Positions 44,605-52,542 of a stretch of DNA of 64,000 nt are shown here, piece by piece. Source of the stretch: Prevotella sp. (GTDB taxonomy: Bacteria; Bacillota_I; Bacilli_A; ML615J-28; CAG-313); contig JAMPDF010000002.1 of NCBI GenBank assembly GCA_023665755.1, forward strand, positions 306,010 to 370,009, given 5' to 3'. The first letter of the stretch is position 1, and the number at the start of each line of letters is the position of its first letter. The translations under genes and the position numbers were made by a program. The notes beneath the pieces were generated by a model, which ran no database searches, had not been told where the DNA came from, and worked only from the letters and a program-made list of their open reading frames with translations.

Positions 44605-45360
44605 ATGATGAAAGGGTTAATTCGATTCCTTACGGTTGCATTGGTCATGTTCACCATATTTTTCACAACAACCTTAATAAAAGCCGAAGCGAGTGGTTGG
44701 GGCTTTAGAAGAAATGGCGAGCACCTTGTACCAGAAATTGGGAAATACCAAGAGATTTTAAAAGGTACAAATAGTTATTATGTGGGAAGTGACCCAAGTA
44801 GTATATACTTGACGTTTGATGCGGGATACGATAATGGAAATTTAAGTGGTATTTTAGATACCCTTAAAGAAAAAGAAGTGAAGGCCACCTTTTTTGTTAC
44901 AGGAGACTTTGTCAAAAGATTTCCTGAATTAACACTACGGTTAGTACAAGAAGGTCACGCGGTGGCCAATCACTCGTATTCACATAAACGAATGACGAGT
45001 CTATCTAAAGACGATCTTGAAAGCGATATTAAAAAGTTAGAAGACGCTTTCTATAATTTAACGAATACTACGATGCCTGCATATTTTAGACCCCCAGAAG
45101 GTGATTTTGACCGAAGATCCTTAGAATATTTAACACAAATGGGTTACAAGACGGTATTTTGGTCAATCGCCTATAAAGATTGGGATACGAACAATCAAAA
45201 AGGTGCTGATAGTTGTGTAAAGACGATTATGGATAATCTCCATGATGGCGCAATTATCTTAATGCATAGTGTATCAAGTAGTAACAATGAAGCGTTACCA
45301 CGCGTAATTGATGAAATTCATGAGAAAGGTTATACTTTCAAAACGGTATTAGATTTATAA
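44605..45360 (+). CDS. pdaA: Polysaccharide deacetylase, PdaA-like (muramic delta-lactam pathway)
   Basis: A 251-residue exported enzyme: signal peptide (about 1-28), SGWGFRRNGEHLVPEIGKY, then a NodB domain with the metal Asp in YLTFDAGYDNG, the His pair in ANHSYSHKRM, RPPEGDFD and ILMHSVSSSN. The layout follows Bacillus PdaA, which deacetylates muramic acid so that the spore cortex lactam can form. The usual NodB TFDDG motif is TFDAG here, as in PdaA where it is TFDNG. Start ATG 44605 or 44608 after AGAGGTG. Confidence 0.87.
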   Translation: MMKGLIRFLTVALVMFTIFFTTTLIKAEASGWGFRRNGEHLVPEIGKYQEILKGTNSYYVGSDPSSIYLTFDAGYDNGNLSGILDTLKEKEVKATFFVTGDFVKRFPELTLRLVQEGHAVANHSYSHKRMTSLSKDDLESDIKKLEDAFYNLTNTTMPAYFRPPEGDFDRRSLEYLTQMGYKTVFWSIAYKDWDTNNQKGADSCVKTIMDNLHDGAIILMHSVSSSNNEALPRVIDEIHEKGYTFKTVLDL

Positions 45361-45370
45361 GGTTGGAAAA

Positions 45371-45402
45371 AGTGCTAAAGTGAAACTTTAGCACTCTTTT
45401 TT
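45371..45402 (+). terminator. Rho-independent terminator after pdaA
   Basis: AGTGCTAAAGT (45371-45381) pairs perfectly with ACTTTAGCACT (45385-45395), followed by a T run. Confidence 0.9.
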
Positions 45403-45453
45403 ATAACCAAGAAAAATACAAATTTTTTAATATTTTTTCAATTTATAACATAA

Positions 45454-45462
45454 TTCGACAAA
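45454..45462 (+). promoter_or_regulatory. Consensus Spo0A box upstream of the duplicated-domain secreted protein
   Basis: TTCGACAAA is the exact complement of the 0A box TTTGTCGAA. It sits over the -35 position of a possible promoter whose -10 would be TAAGAT (45482-45487). Activator-type Spo0A sites often overlap the -35 in this way. A single box is suggestive; the spore genes in the window show that Spo0A should be present. Confidence 0.5.
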
Positions 45463-45570
45463 ATATAGCAACTAAATGATGTAAGATATAGCTAGAAGAT
45501 ATGGGGAGGGGGGAGATACCAATGGGCTAGTTAGATTTTCATCAAAATATTTATAGGGGAGGAAAGAAAA

Positions 45571-46362
45571 ATGAAATTAATTAAAAAATTATTTGTATTC
45601 AGTATGATGCCAGTGATTATGGCAGTATTGTGCCTTGGTGCATTCAAGGCGGATGCAGCAAAGAGTTCGACCTATACCAATTGGGTATTAAAGTTTAACC
45701 AAGGAGGAATGAAGGAAATCTATAATGATTCACAATCCGTTTCTGTGCTTTCAACAGGATTTTCCATTCAGTTTAATTATCTTCCTGGTGGACATATGAC
45801 AATGGGGAAATATTCTTTGTATAAGGTAGTGAACAACTATTTATTACCAGTTGTTACAAATCAAGGACTTCCAAATGAAGAAGACCCAGTTGTCTTTAAC
45901 CAAACAGGAACATTTGTTCTTCGTGGTTCCTCATATACGCTTGATGAAAATCAAAATTGGGTAAAGTTTGGGGAAGATTGTGATTATCGTTTTAGTGTAG
46001 TCAATCCAACTACAGAATATACCAATTGGAATGTATTATTCACGGGTGGAACTTTTGAAATTGGAAAGGATACTGCACCACTCACAGCCCAATCATCAAA
46101 TGGCTTCTCAATCTATTTTAACTATCTTCCTGGTGGACATATGACAATGGGAAAATATTCATTATACAAATTAGAAAATGGTATTTTTGAGCCTATTGTA
46201 GTCAATCAAGGTGTCCCAAATGAAGAAGATCCAATTCACTATGATTTATATGGTACCTTCTTACTGATTGGGGAAAGTTATCAATATACATTTATAGAAG
46301 AGGGTGAAGAGTGGCTAAAAATTGGTAATGATTGTAACTTTACTTTTACCATCGAAAAATAA
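45571..46362 (+). CDS. Secreted protein with two tandem domains of unknown function
   Basis: A 263-residue protein with a signal peptide (about 1-29, ending near KADA). Two repeats of about 110 residues follow (roughly 34-146 and 149-262). Each begins TNW, contains GFSI-FNYLPGGHMTMGKYSLYK and NQG-PNEEDP, and ends with an acidic strand (FGEDCDYRF, IGNDCNFTF). One cysteine per repeat is shared. I do not recognise the domain; beta-rich composition suggests an adhesive or binding fold. AGGGGAGG is a strong ribosome site. It has a long leader containing a Spo0A box and a tiny ORF. Confidence 0.85.
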   Translation: MKLIKKLFVFSMMPVIMAVLCLGAFKADAAKSSTYTNWVLKFNQGGMKEIYNDSQSVSVLSTGFSIQFNYLPGGHMTMGKYSLYKVVNNYLLPVVTNQGLPNEEDPVVFNQTGTFVLRGSSYTLDENQNWVKFGEDCDYRFSVVNPTTEYTNWNVLFTGGTFEIGKDTAPLTAQSSNGFSIYFNYLPGGHMTMGKYSLYKLENGIFEPIVVNQGVPNEEDPIHYDLYGTFLLIGESYQYTFIEEGEEWLKIGNDCNFTFTIEK

Positions 46363-46430
46363 ATAACATGAGATGAGTGTCGTTCTGCTATTTGACAATG
46401 ACTAAACCCTTTAGCAGATACATAGATATA

Positions 46431-46462
46431 AAAAAGGAGATACCGAAATCGTATCTCCTTTT
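46431..46462. terminator. Bidirectional terminator
   Basis: AAAAGGAGATAC (46432-46443) pairs perfectly with GTATCTCCTTTT (46451-46462), between the secreted protein gene and the convergent InlB-repeat gene. Confidence 0.85.
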
Positions 46463-46466
46463 GCTT

Positions 46467-47177
46467 TTAAGCCCATGTTGCTTTTAAGGTAATGGCACCA
46501 ACAGGCTCTCTTCTTACATTTTTCAAAAAACGGGTTGCACTATCACCAGTTTCTGTTTGATTATGATATGTGATGATCCATCCCGCAAAACGATAGCCTT
46601 CTTTTACAGGTTCATTGATGGTAATGCTATTACGCATCATTGCACTTTCTAATTCACTAGGAGTCAATCCTCCTGTTTGGGCATTTTTATTAGCCTCAAT
46701 TTCACGAGCGGTTGGTTCATGAATAACCGTATAAGATGTAGGATTAGTTACATCCTCAGGAAGTGTTCCGCCATCATAATCATAGGTAATTTCATAAGGA
46801 TGTGGTTCCCAAATAGCAAATAAGGTCATAGACTTTTCAAATACATGAGTGGAAAGGTCAAGTGGTGTACCACTACCTTCTTTGTTATCAAACCAACCAT
46901 AAAAGTCATAATGCTCTCTCACCAATAAGGATGCATCTGGTGCATTAATCGTACCATCTTCTTTGATTAATTCCGAATCCAGTTTAAAACCCGTTAAACC
47001 AGGGGCACTAAAATTCACCTTTTTTGGTGATTTGAAACCAACAATTGCTAATACCAATAGACCGACAAAGACTACGCTAATCGCTACAATGGTAAAGATA
47101 CGTTTTTTCCCCATTTTGGGTTTATTTTCATTGGATTTGGATTTTTTTTCTAATACTTCATTTTGGATTTCTTCCAT
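46467..47177 (-). CDS. Membrane-anchored InlB B-repeat (Listeria-Bacteroides repeat) protein
   Basis: A 236-residue protein: short basic cytoplasmic N-terminus, one transmembrane helix (about 28-47, IFTIVAISVVFVGLLVLAIV), then extracellular beta-grasp B-repeats. HYDFYGWFDNKEGSG...MTLFAIWEP and ITYDYDGGTLP...EGYRFAGWI...ITLKATWA are the typical repeat pattern (FxGW...LxAxW). Such repeats are common in surface proteins. There is no LPXTG; it is held by the N-terminal helix. Start: two ATGs (47180 and 47177) after GGAGGT; the second is better spaced. Confidence 0.85.
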   Translation of the reverse strand: MEEIQNEVLEKKSKSNENKPKMGKKRIFTIVAISVVFVGLLVLAIVGFKSPKKVNFSAPGLTGFKLDSELIKEDGTINAPDASLLVREHYDFYGWFDNKEGSGTPLDLSTHVFEKSMTLFAIWEPHPYEITYDYDGGTLPEDVTNPTSYTVIHEPTAREIEANKNAQTGGLTPSELESAMMRNSITINEPVKEGYRFAGWIITYHNQTETGDSATRFLKNVRREPVGAITLKATWA

Positions 47178-47271
47178 CATATTACCTCCATTATCAATTG
47201 TGTATTATACCATAAAGTTTTGCTTTTCGCAATATAAAACCATTAAACTTTATTTAAATTTCAGAATATGG

Positions 47272-47277
47272 TATAAT
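47272..47277 (+). promoter_or_regulatory. Extended -10 promoter of rlmD
   Basis: TATGGTATAAT with no good -35; it lies in the divergent interval between the InlB-repeat gene and rlmD. Confidence 0.5.
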
Positions 47278-47321
47278 AATAGGGTGAAAACGAAAAATTT
47301 GTAGAAGGAGTGTAGCAAAAA

Positions 47322-48692
47322 ATGGTTACAAATGTCGTAGCAAAAAATCAAGAAATTTTATTGACCATCAAACGAATTGGTATCAATGGAGAAGGGATAG
47401 GATATTATAAACGCCTAGCCATATTTGTGGAAGGAGCGTTACCAGGAGAAGAGGCTGTAGTCAAAATTACCGAAGTGAGTGAGCAATTTGCAAGAGCTGA
47501 TTTGGTGCGCATCAAAAAAGAAAAATCAAAAGACCGGGTAAATCCTGCATGCCCTTATTATGAAAAGTGTGGTGGATGTCAGTTACAACACGTAGCATAT
47601 CCTGCCCAACTGGCTTTCAAAAAAGAAATTGTCAAGTCTTCTTTTGATAAGTATTATGATGGAGCGTTAAATGAAAAAATATTAAAAGAGACTATTGGTA
47701 TGGAAGAACCCTATTATTACCGAAATAAAGTCAAACTACCTGTTCGCTATAATGGAGAAAATTTAGTAACGGGTTTATATAAAGCAGATACCAATCAACT
47801 GGTGTATATTGATCAGTGTTTGATAGAGAAAAAAGATATCCGAATAGCAGTAGATGAAATTTGTCAATATCTTACCCATCATCAAGTGATTGCCTATAAT
47901 CCAAGACTTCATGATGGTGTACTTCGTCATATTGTTGCTAGAAGTTCAGCGTATTCCAATGAAATTCAAGTGACTTTAATTTTGTACAAAAGAGATCAAA
48001 GAACCATCAATATTGCTAAAGATTTGATTCATATTGATCATGTGGAAAGTGTATACGTCAGCATTAATAGTGACTTAGAGTCAATTGAAAACTTTGGAAC
48101 AGAGACCTTTAAAGTTGCGGGAAAAGACACCATTACAGAGCAATTAGGTGATTATACTTTTGATCTCCTTCCAACAGCCTTTTTTCAACTCAATCTGAAA
48201 CAAACCGAAAAATTATATACTGAAATTGTCAAAGTAGCCAAGCTTAAGGGCTATGAAAAAGTAGTCGATGGCTATTGTGGAGTAGGGACTATTGGTCTTT
48301 GGTTATCTAAATATGCTAAAGAAGTACGCGGCATTGATGCTAATAAAGAAGCCATTATCAATGCCAATCACAATGTCAAAGAAAATCACATTCAAAATGC
48401 CCATTTTTATAGTGGTAGTATGCTCAGCTATTTAAGCAAATGGGAAAAAGAGGGATTTAGTCCAGATGTTCTTGTCGTAGATCCTCCAAGAGTAGGAATG
48501 GAACTGAAATTGATTCACTATTTACAAGAACATCCTGTCAAAAAGATCATTTATGTGTCTTGTAATCCTTCTACCCTTGCCAAAAATTGCAACCACTTGC
48601 AGAAGAAATATCACATCTTATCTATCCAACCACTAGACATGTTCCCTCAAACCGCCAATGTAGAATGTGTGGTTTGTTTAGAAAGAAGATAA
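47322..48692 (+). CDS. rlmD: 23S rRNA (uracil-C5)-methyltransferase, RlmD/RlmCD family
   Basis: A 456-residue enzyme: TRAM domain (about 8-68), Fe-S cysteines in CPYYEKCGGCQLQH, a SAM methyltransferase domain with VDGYCGVGTIGLWLSK, and the catalytic cysteine segment VDPPRVGMELK...YVSCNPSTLA. It methylates uridines of 23S rRNA (U1939 and in Bacillus also U747). The RlmD versus RlmCD specificity cannot be told. Ribosome site AAGGAGTG. No terminator follows clearly. Confidence 0.93.
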   Translation: MVTNVVAKNQEILLTIKRIGINGEGIGYYKRLAIFVEGALPGEEAVVKITEVSEQFARADLVRIKKEKSKDRVNPACPYYEKCGGCQLQHVAYPAQLAFKKEIVKSSFDKYYDGALNEKILKETIGMEEPYYYRNKVKLPVRYNGENLVTGLYKADTNQLVYIDQCLIEKKDIRIAVDEICQYLTHHQVIAYNPRLHDGVLRHIVARSSAYSNEIQVTLILYKRDQRTINIAKDLIHIDHVESVYVSINSDLESIENFGTETFKVAGKDTITEQLGDYTFDLLPTAFFQLNLKQTEKLYTEIVKVAKLKGYEKVVDGYCGVGTIGLWLSKYAKEVRGIDANKEAIINANHNVKENHIQNAHFYSGSMLSYLSKWEKEGFSPDVLVVDPPRVGMELKLIHYLQEHPVKKIIYVSCNPSTLAKNCNHLQKKYHILSIQPLDMFPQTANVECVVCLERR

Positions 48693-48771
48693 GATAGAAT
48701 AAAGGATGACTTCTAATTAAGAAGCTTGTCAATAGTTTTTTCTAATGGAATGAATCATCAAGTCAAATGCT

Positions 48772-48835
48772 ATTTTATTTGTTCTTTTATAGGGGTATAA
48801 ATACCATCACCCAATTGAAAGAACAAATATAAAAT
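48772..48835 (+). promoter_or_regulatory. Long hairpin in front of the small membrane protein gene
   Basis: ATTTTATTTGTTCTTT (48772-48787) pairs with AAAGAACAAATATAAAAT (48818-48835), with a two-base bulge. Inside is a second perfect hairpin, GGTAT/ATACC (48794-48805). The structure ends 40 bases before the next start and has no T tract, so it is more likely a leader element than a terminator. Confidence 0.45.
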
Positions 48836-48874
48836 AATGAATAGAAGAATAAAAATTATTTTGGAGGTATTATT

Positions 48875-49282
48875 ATGAAAGTATTAGCAACCAAATCCAC
48901 TAAAATTGGATTTCTATACATATTTTGTCTAGTGATGGGTGTAATCTTTTCGCTTTTCAGCTTTTATATGATTTATTTTCTTCTTGTAGGTATCCTACTT
49001 GTATTAGTATCTTTAGGTATTGTGATAGATTATTTCCATACGGCAAAAGCACCTATTTTATTGAATGACAAAAATCAATTGATTCTTTCAAAAGGGATTA
49101 TCTTAGAGTTGAATGAAGTCAAAGATGTATCTTACCGGAGGGCTTCCGCAAAAGGTATTCAGTATAAATGGGGAACCGTGAAAATCATTTCTACAAAGGG
49201 GGAGTTTAAGTTTCGCTATTTAGAAAATTGCGAAGAAGTAGCAAAAACAATACTCAAGTTAGTTTATCAATTTAAAGAATAA
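48875..49282 (+). CDS. Small membrane protein with C-terminal PH-like region
   Basis: A 135-residue protein with two adjacent hydrophobic helices (about 11-30 and 33-52) followed by a soluble beta-rich segment (ILLNDKNQLILSKGIILELNEVKDVSYRRA...KFRYLENCEEVAKTI). The layout resembles bacterial PH-like (DUF304-type) membrane proteins. Function unknown. Ribosome site TTTGGAGG. Confidence 0.7.
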   Translation: MKVLATKSTKIGFLYIFCLVMGVIFSLFSFYMIYFLLVGILLVLVSLGIVIDYFHTAKAPILLNDKNQLILSKGIILELNEVKDVSYRRASAKGIQYKWGTVKIISTKGEFKFRYLENCEEVAKTILKLVYQFKE

Positions 49283-49483
49283 ACTAACTTGAAAAATATG
49301 TTCTATCAACATAGTATAGAATACGTTCTAATTGGTTTAATACATTTATAAAAGAATTTTTTAGAGTTGCAAGAATAATTTTTCCCTGTTTGCTAGAGAT
49401 AGATTATAGATTCGGTAATATTTTCTAAGTAAATTAAGAGGATTAAGATAAAAATTGAAGAAAATTAACTTAAACATAGAAGA

Positions 49484-49570
49484 ACGTGTTCGTTACAAAC
49501 GGACAGGTTAAAAAAGACACTATTGAGAGTTAACTCCCTAAATTCAAAAGGAGTTAACTCCTTTATTTTT
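49484..49570 (+). terminator. Two hairpins ending in a T-rich tract, probable terminator
   Basis: TGTTCGTT/AACGGACA (49487-49505, three-base loop) is followed by GAGTTAACTCC (49527-49537) paired with GGAGTTAACTC (49550-49560), then CTTTATTTTT. The second is a good terminator. I see no gene in 49283-49741 apart from these hairpins. Confidence 0.6.
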
Positions 49571-49741
49571 CATTATGAATTTCAAATTAGGGATTTATAA
49601 TTTAATTATGATATACTAAAAATTTATCCGAAAATTATCATAGTAGTTAAAAAGTGCATATAGTTAGGGAAAATTTGGAATGTTTATAAAGATAAAAAAG
49701 AAAATAAAAATTATTAATTTGAAAAAATATGTATAAATTAG

Positions 49742-49770
49742 TTGAAAAATAATTCAAAATATAATATAAT
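49742..49770 (+). promoter_or_regulatory. Promoter of candidate small RNA/leader
   Basis: TTGAAA (49742-49747), exactly 17 bases, TATAAT (49765-49770). No coding start follows before a terminator. Confidence 0.65.
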
Positions 49771-49816
49771 GCAGATGTGGGGGAGCATTTACTAAGTATG
49801 CTTTATTGGGGATAGG

Positions 49817-49854
49817 TATCTAGTATTATAAATTCTATCTAGTATTATAAATTC
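49817..49854 (+). repeat. Perfect tandem duplication, 2 x 19 bases
   Basis: TATCTAGTATTATAAATTC occurs twice with no gap, inside the candidate small RNA and directly before its terminator. Confidence 0.95.
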
Positions 49855-49889
49855 AAAAAGCCCTCTTTAGGAAAAAAGAGGGCTTTTTA
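49855..49889 (+). terminator. Strong Rho-independent terminator
   Basis: AAAAAGCCCTCTTT (49855-49868) pairs perfectly with AAAGAGGGCTTTTT (49875-49888). From 49890 to 50114 there is only AT-rich DNA with no clear feature. Confidence 0.9.
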
Positions 49890-50114
49890 TATGTCATAAA
49901 TGATACAAGGCAGTAGACAAAAGCCGTTATGTGGTTTAAAAATTATTTTATTATCCTTTCTTCAAAGATATCCGCTACAATAATGTGTTAAATGTCAATA
50001 TTCAAAAAATTATGAAATTATAATCAAGGATTTTATAGAAGTAATGTTTTTTATATTGATTGATATAAAAAATATATTATTAACAAATTATAGAATATAA
50101 AGGAGGAAAAAAAG

Positions 50115-50708
50115 ATGCTAATTGTGTTTGATGGACCAAATTGTTCTGGAAAGACAACTTTACTTAAAAATATAACTGCATATTTACAAAAAAAATATAG
50201 TGTATATTTGACGCGTGAACCAACTAATGATTCATTTGGAGAAAAATTGCGTGAAATAGAGGATAAATATGAGTCATTAACATATTTATTTTTAATAGCA
50301 GCAAATCGTTCGGAACATAATTTTAAAGAAATTATACCAAATCAAAATAAAATTGTATTATGTGATCGTTATATTGCATCTAGTTTAGCTCTTCAACATT
50401 ATAACGGTCTATCATTAGATCTTATTTGGGATATAAATAAATATTTTATTCAGCCTGATATTTCTTTTTTCATCTCAGCCTCTGATAGTGAACTTGATAA
50501 AAGGCTAAATTTAAGGACGCAAAAAACACATTTTGAAAAGGTATTATCAAGAAATCAAGAAATATATTTGTATAAAAATGCATATGAATACATGAAAAAA
50601 AAATTATGTAATGTCTATTGGTTTGAAAATGATGAAGTTAATTATGAAATTAATTATAATAAAATAATTCAAATAATTGAGGAAAAAATAAATAAAAATG
50701 GCAAATAA
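50115..50708 (+). CDS. Thymidylate-kinase-like P-loop kinase (accessory)
   Basis: A 197-residue protein related to dTMP kinase: P-loop FDGPNCSGKTT (residues 5-15), TREP (33-36), CDRYIASSLALQ (DRY 84-86). The classic GGT after TREP is replaced by TND, and the lid region is short and lysine-rich, so the substrate may not be dTMP. It is the first gene of a four-gene operon (AAAGGAGG site) overlapping the next by 11 bases. A housekeeping tmk would be expected elsewhere. The AT-rich codon use suggests acquisition. A role in making or recycling a nucleotide for the neighbouring enzymes is inference. Confidence 0.85.
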   Translation: MLIVFDGPNCSGKTTLLKNITAYLQKKYSVYLTREPTNDSFGEKLREIEDKYESLTYLFLIAANRSEHNFKEIIPNQNKIVLCDRYIASSLALQHYNGLSLDLIWDINKYFIQPDISFFISASDSELDKRLNLRTQKTHFEKVLSRNQEIYLYKNAYEYMKKKLCNVYWFENDEVNYEINYNKIIQIIEEKINKNGK

Positions 50709-51477
50709 GACGATAAAGATATTGACTTTAAATATAGGGAATCCTTCTATTAATAGAGCAAAATCTCTAATAGAGTGGTTAAAAAAAAGAGACGAGGATA
50801 TTCTTTTATTGACAGAGACAAAAAATAGTGATGGATGTAAATTAATAGAAAAATATTTTTTACAGGGTGAGCAAAATTTATTTGATTCATACGAAACAAA
50901 AGAAGTTTTTTTTCCCAAACCGATAGATAACAATTATGGGGTTATGTGTATTAGTAAATATAATATTGTTCCTCAAACATTTCTTTTTGAAGAGAAAAAA
51001 CATTTATGTAGTAGAGTGGCTAATCTGCAAATTGATATAGATGGTTTTATTTTAAACTTAATGGGGTTATATGTTCCATCTCGTGATCAATCAATTGAGA
51101 AAATAGAAAGAAAAAGTTTTTTCTTAAAGACCATTGGTAATAATTTAAGGACATATAAAAAGGAACATAGTATATTATGTGGAGATTTTAATATTATTGA
51201 TAGAAAGCATATACCTAAATATAATGTTTTTTATGATTGGGAATATAATTTTTATGATAATTTAATATCTTTAGGATATATAGATACATTTAAGTATTGT
51301 AATCCAAATAAACAAGATTATAGTTGGATAGGAAGGACAAATAATGGATATCGATATGATTATTTTTTTGTATCAAATGATTTAAAAGAAAATATCATAA
51401 GTTGTCATTTTGAACATAATACAAGATATTTAAAGTTGTCAGATCATTCGGCAGTAGTCTTAGAAATAAGTATATGA
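50698..51477 (+). CDS. Endonuclease/exonuclease/phosphatase-fold enzyme
   Basis: A 259-residue EEP-superfamily protein (DNase I/ExoIII fold). Catalytic landmarks: N12 (LTLNIGN), E40 (LLTETK), D163 and N165 (CGDFNII), DYFFVS, and D249/H250 (SDHSAV). Family members cut DNA or RNA or remove phosphates from small molecules. The start overlaps the kinase end and is coupled to it. The likely substrate cannot be told; genomic pairing with a kinase and a phosphatase leans to nucleotide chemistry. Confidence 0.88.
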   Translation: MANKTIKILTLNIGNPSINRAKSLIEWLKKRDEDILLLTETKNSDGCKLIEKYFLQGEQNLFDSYETKEVFFPKPIDNNYGVMCISKYNIVPQTFLFEEKKHLCSRVANLQIDIDGFILNLMGLYVPSRDQSIEKIERKSFFLKTIGNNLRTYKKEHSILCGDFNIIDRKHIPKYNVFYDWEYNFYDNLISLGYIDTFKYCNPNKQDYSWIGRTNNGYRYDYFFVSNDLKENIISCHFEHNTRYLKLSDHSAVVLEISI

Positions 51478-51489
51478 GAGGTGAAACAT

Positions 51490-52530
51490 ATGAAAAAGAT
51501 GATTTATAATAATGAAAGCGTATCAGGATGCTTTTTTAGATCGACAGTGCCTAAACCAAATATAAAGGTGTTATTACAAGTAACTGAAAGGTGTAATATG
51601 TCTTGTGTTCATTGTTTTAATGCTAGTAATGTATATGGAGCTGATATTAAAATTGAAGATTTAAAGAAATATATTATTCCGAAATTGCAAGAAGCAAAAG
51701 TTACAAGAGTAACCCTAACAGGAGGAGAACCAATGGTACATCCTCAAATCTATGAAATAGTAAAATTATTTCAGAATATAAATATTCATATTACATTATG
51801 CACCAATGGATTATTATTTGACAAAGAATTGATTGACAAATTGGCTAATTTAGGCAATGTGCATATTAATGTAAGTTTAGATGGTTTTACATATAATTCT
51901 CATGGTAGATTTAGAGGTATTAAACAAGAGAGTAATTATAATAAAATTATAGATAATATTAAAATGATGGGTGAAAAAGGTATTCTTAATGGTATAATGT
52001 GTTCGCCTAATATTTTTAGCAATGATGAAGAGTATGTAAATATGTGTCAATTTGCTAAAAAAAATAAAGCATCTTATGTATTATTTAATCCTCTATCAAA
52101 ATTTGGAAGAGGAAATCAAACACAAAAATTTGCTTATACAAAAGGTCAATTGTGTAATTTACGAGAAAAATTGGAAAAATTAAATATAGAGAATAATGAT
52201 TTTAAAATAGTATTTATCAGAATACCTAAGTGTAAAATTGATAAATCATATATAAGCGAATGTAATTTTGAAATACCTTATATATTTTTGAATGGTGATG
52301 TTGCAGTTTGTCCGTATATGATATTTGCTACTTCTAGCGAGATTAGCAAGTATAAGAGTGAGAAATTTTTGTACGGTAATATATATAATGATGATTTTAA
52401 ATTGGCATTAGAAATTTTAAATTATAAAAAACTAAATACTATTCAATGTAGAAAAAGAGGGTGTATCGCCTCTAAAATAACTAACGGATTATCAATAGAT
52501 GATTATGATCCAGAAATTTATAATAATTAA
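51490..52530 (+). CDS. Radical SAM enzyme with SPASM/twitch-like C-terminus
   Basis: A 346-residue protein. The 4Fe-4S cysteines are C35, C39 and C42 (CNMSCVHC), followed by TLTGGEPMVHP (SAM-binding GGE) and HINVSLDGF. The C-terminal part has further cysteines (SECNF, VAVCPYM, IQCRKRGC) that could bind an auxiliary cluster. Family members modify peptides or small molecules by radical chemistry. No small precursor-peptide gene is visible beside it. ATG 51490 after GAGAGGTGA is preferred to GTG 51481. Not viperin: its motif and SLDG segment differ. Confidence 0.88.
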   Translation: MKKMIYNNESVSGCFFRSTVPKPNIKVLLQVTERCNMSCVHCFNASNVYGADIKIEDLKKYIIPKLQEAKVTRVTLTGGEPMVHPQIYEIVKLFQNINIHITLCTNGLLFDKELIDKLANLGNVHINVSLDGFTYNSHGRFRGIKQESNYNKIIDNIKMMGEKGILNGIMCSPNIFSNDEEYVNMCQFAKKNKASYVLFNPLSKFGRGNQTQKFAYTKGQLCNLREKLEKLNIENNDFKIVFIRIPKCKIDKSYISECNFEIPYIFLNGDVAVCPYMIFATSSEISKYKSEKFLYGNIYNDDFKLALEILNYKKLNTIQCRKRGCIASKITNGLSIDDYDPEIYNN

Positions 52531-52542
52531 AAGGAGAAATAT

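Larger units (their letters stand above)
49777..49889 (+). ncRNA. Candidate small RNA with a tandem 19-base repeat
   Basis: A transcript starting near 49777 would be about 110 bases. It opens with G-rich GTGGGGGAGC, has a small AGCAT/ATGCT hairpin, then two identical adjacent copies of TATCTAGTATTATAAATTC (49817-49835 and 49836-49854), then a strong terminator. No ORF of note. It could be a free small RNA or an attenuated leader of the operon that begins at 50115. Confidence 0.5.

Noticed and set aside
49484..49493. LexA/SOS box (GAACGTGTTC)
   Set aside because: Bacillus-type boxes are CGAAC-N4-GTTCG. Here the half-sites are only two bases apart and are better explained as part of an RNA hairpin.
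49742..50708. Type III toxin-antitoxin (repeat RNA plus ToxN)
   Set aside because: Only two 19-base repeats are present, and the following gene is a P-loop kinase 226 bases away, not a ToxN-like ribonuclease placed right after the terminator.
51490..52530. Radical SAM enzyme plus nucleotide kinase as a prokaryotic viperin system
   Set aside because: Viperins have a CNYxCxFCF-type motif and different downstream blocks. Here the motif is CNMSCVHCF, followed by a SPASM-type SLDG segment and extra C-terminal cysteines, so viperin is not supported.
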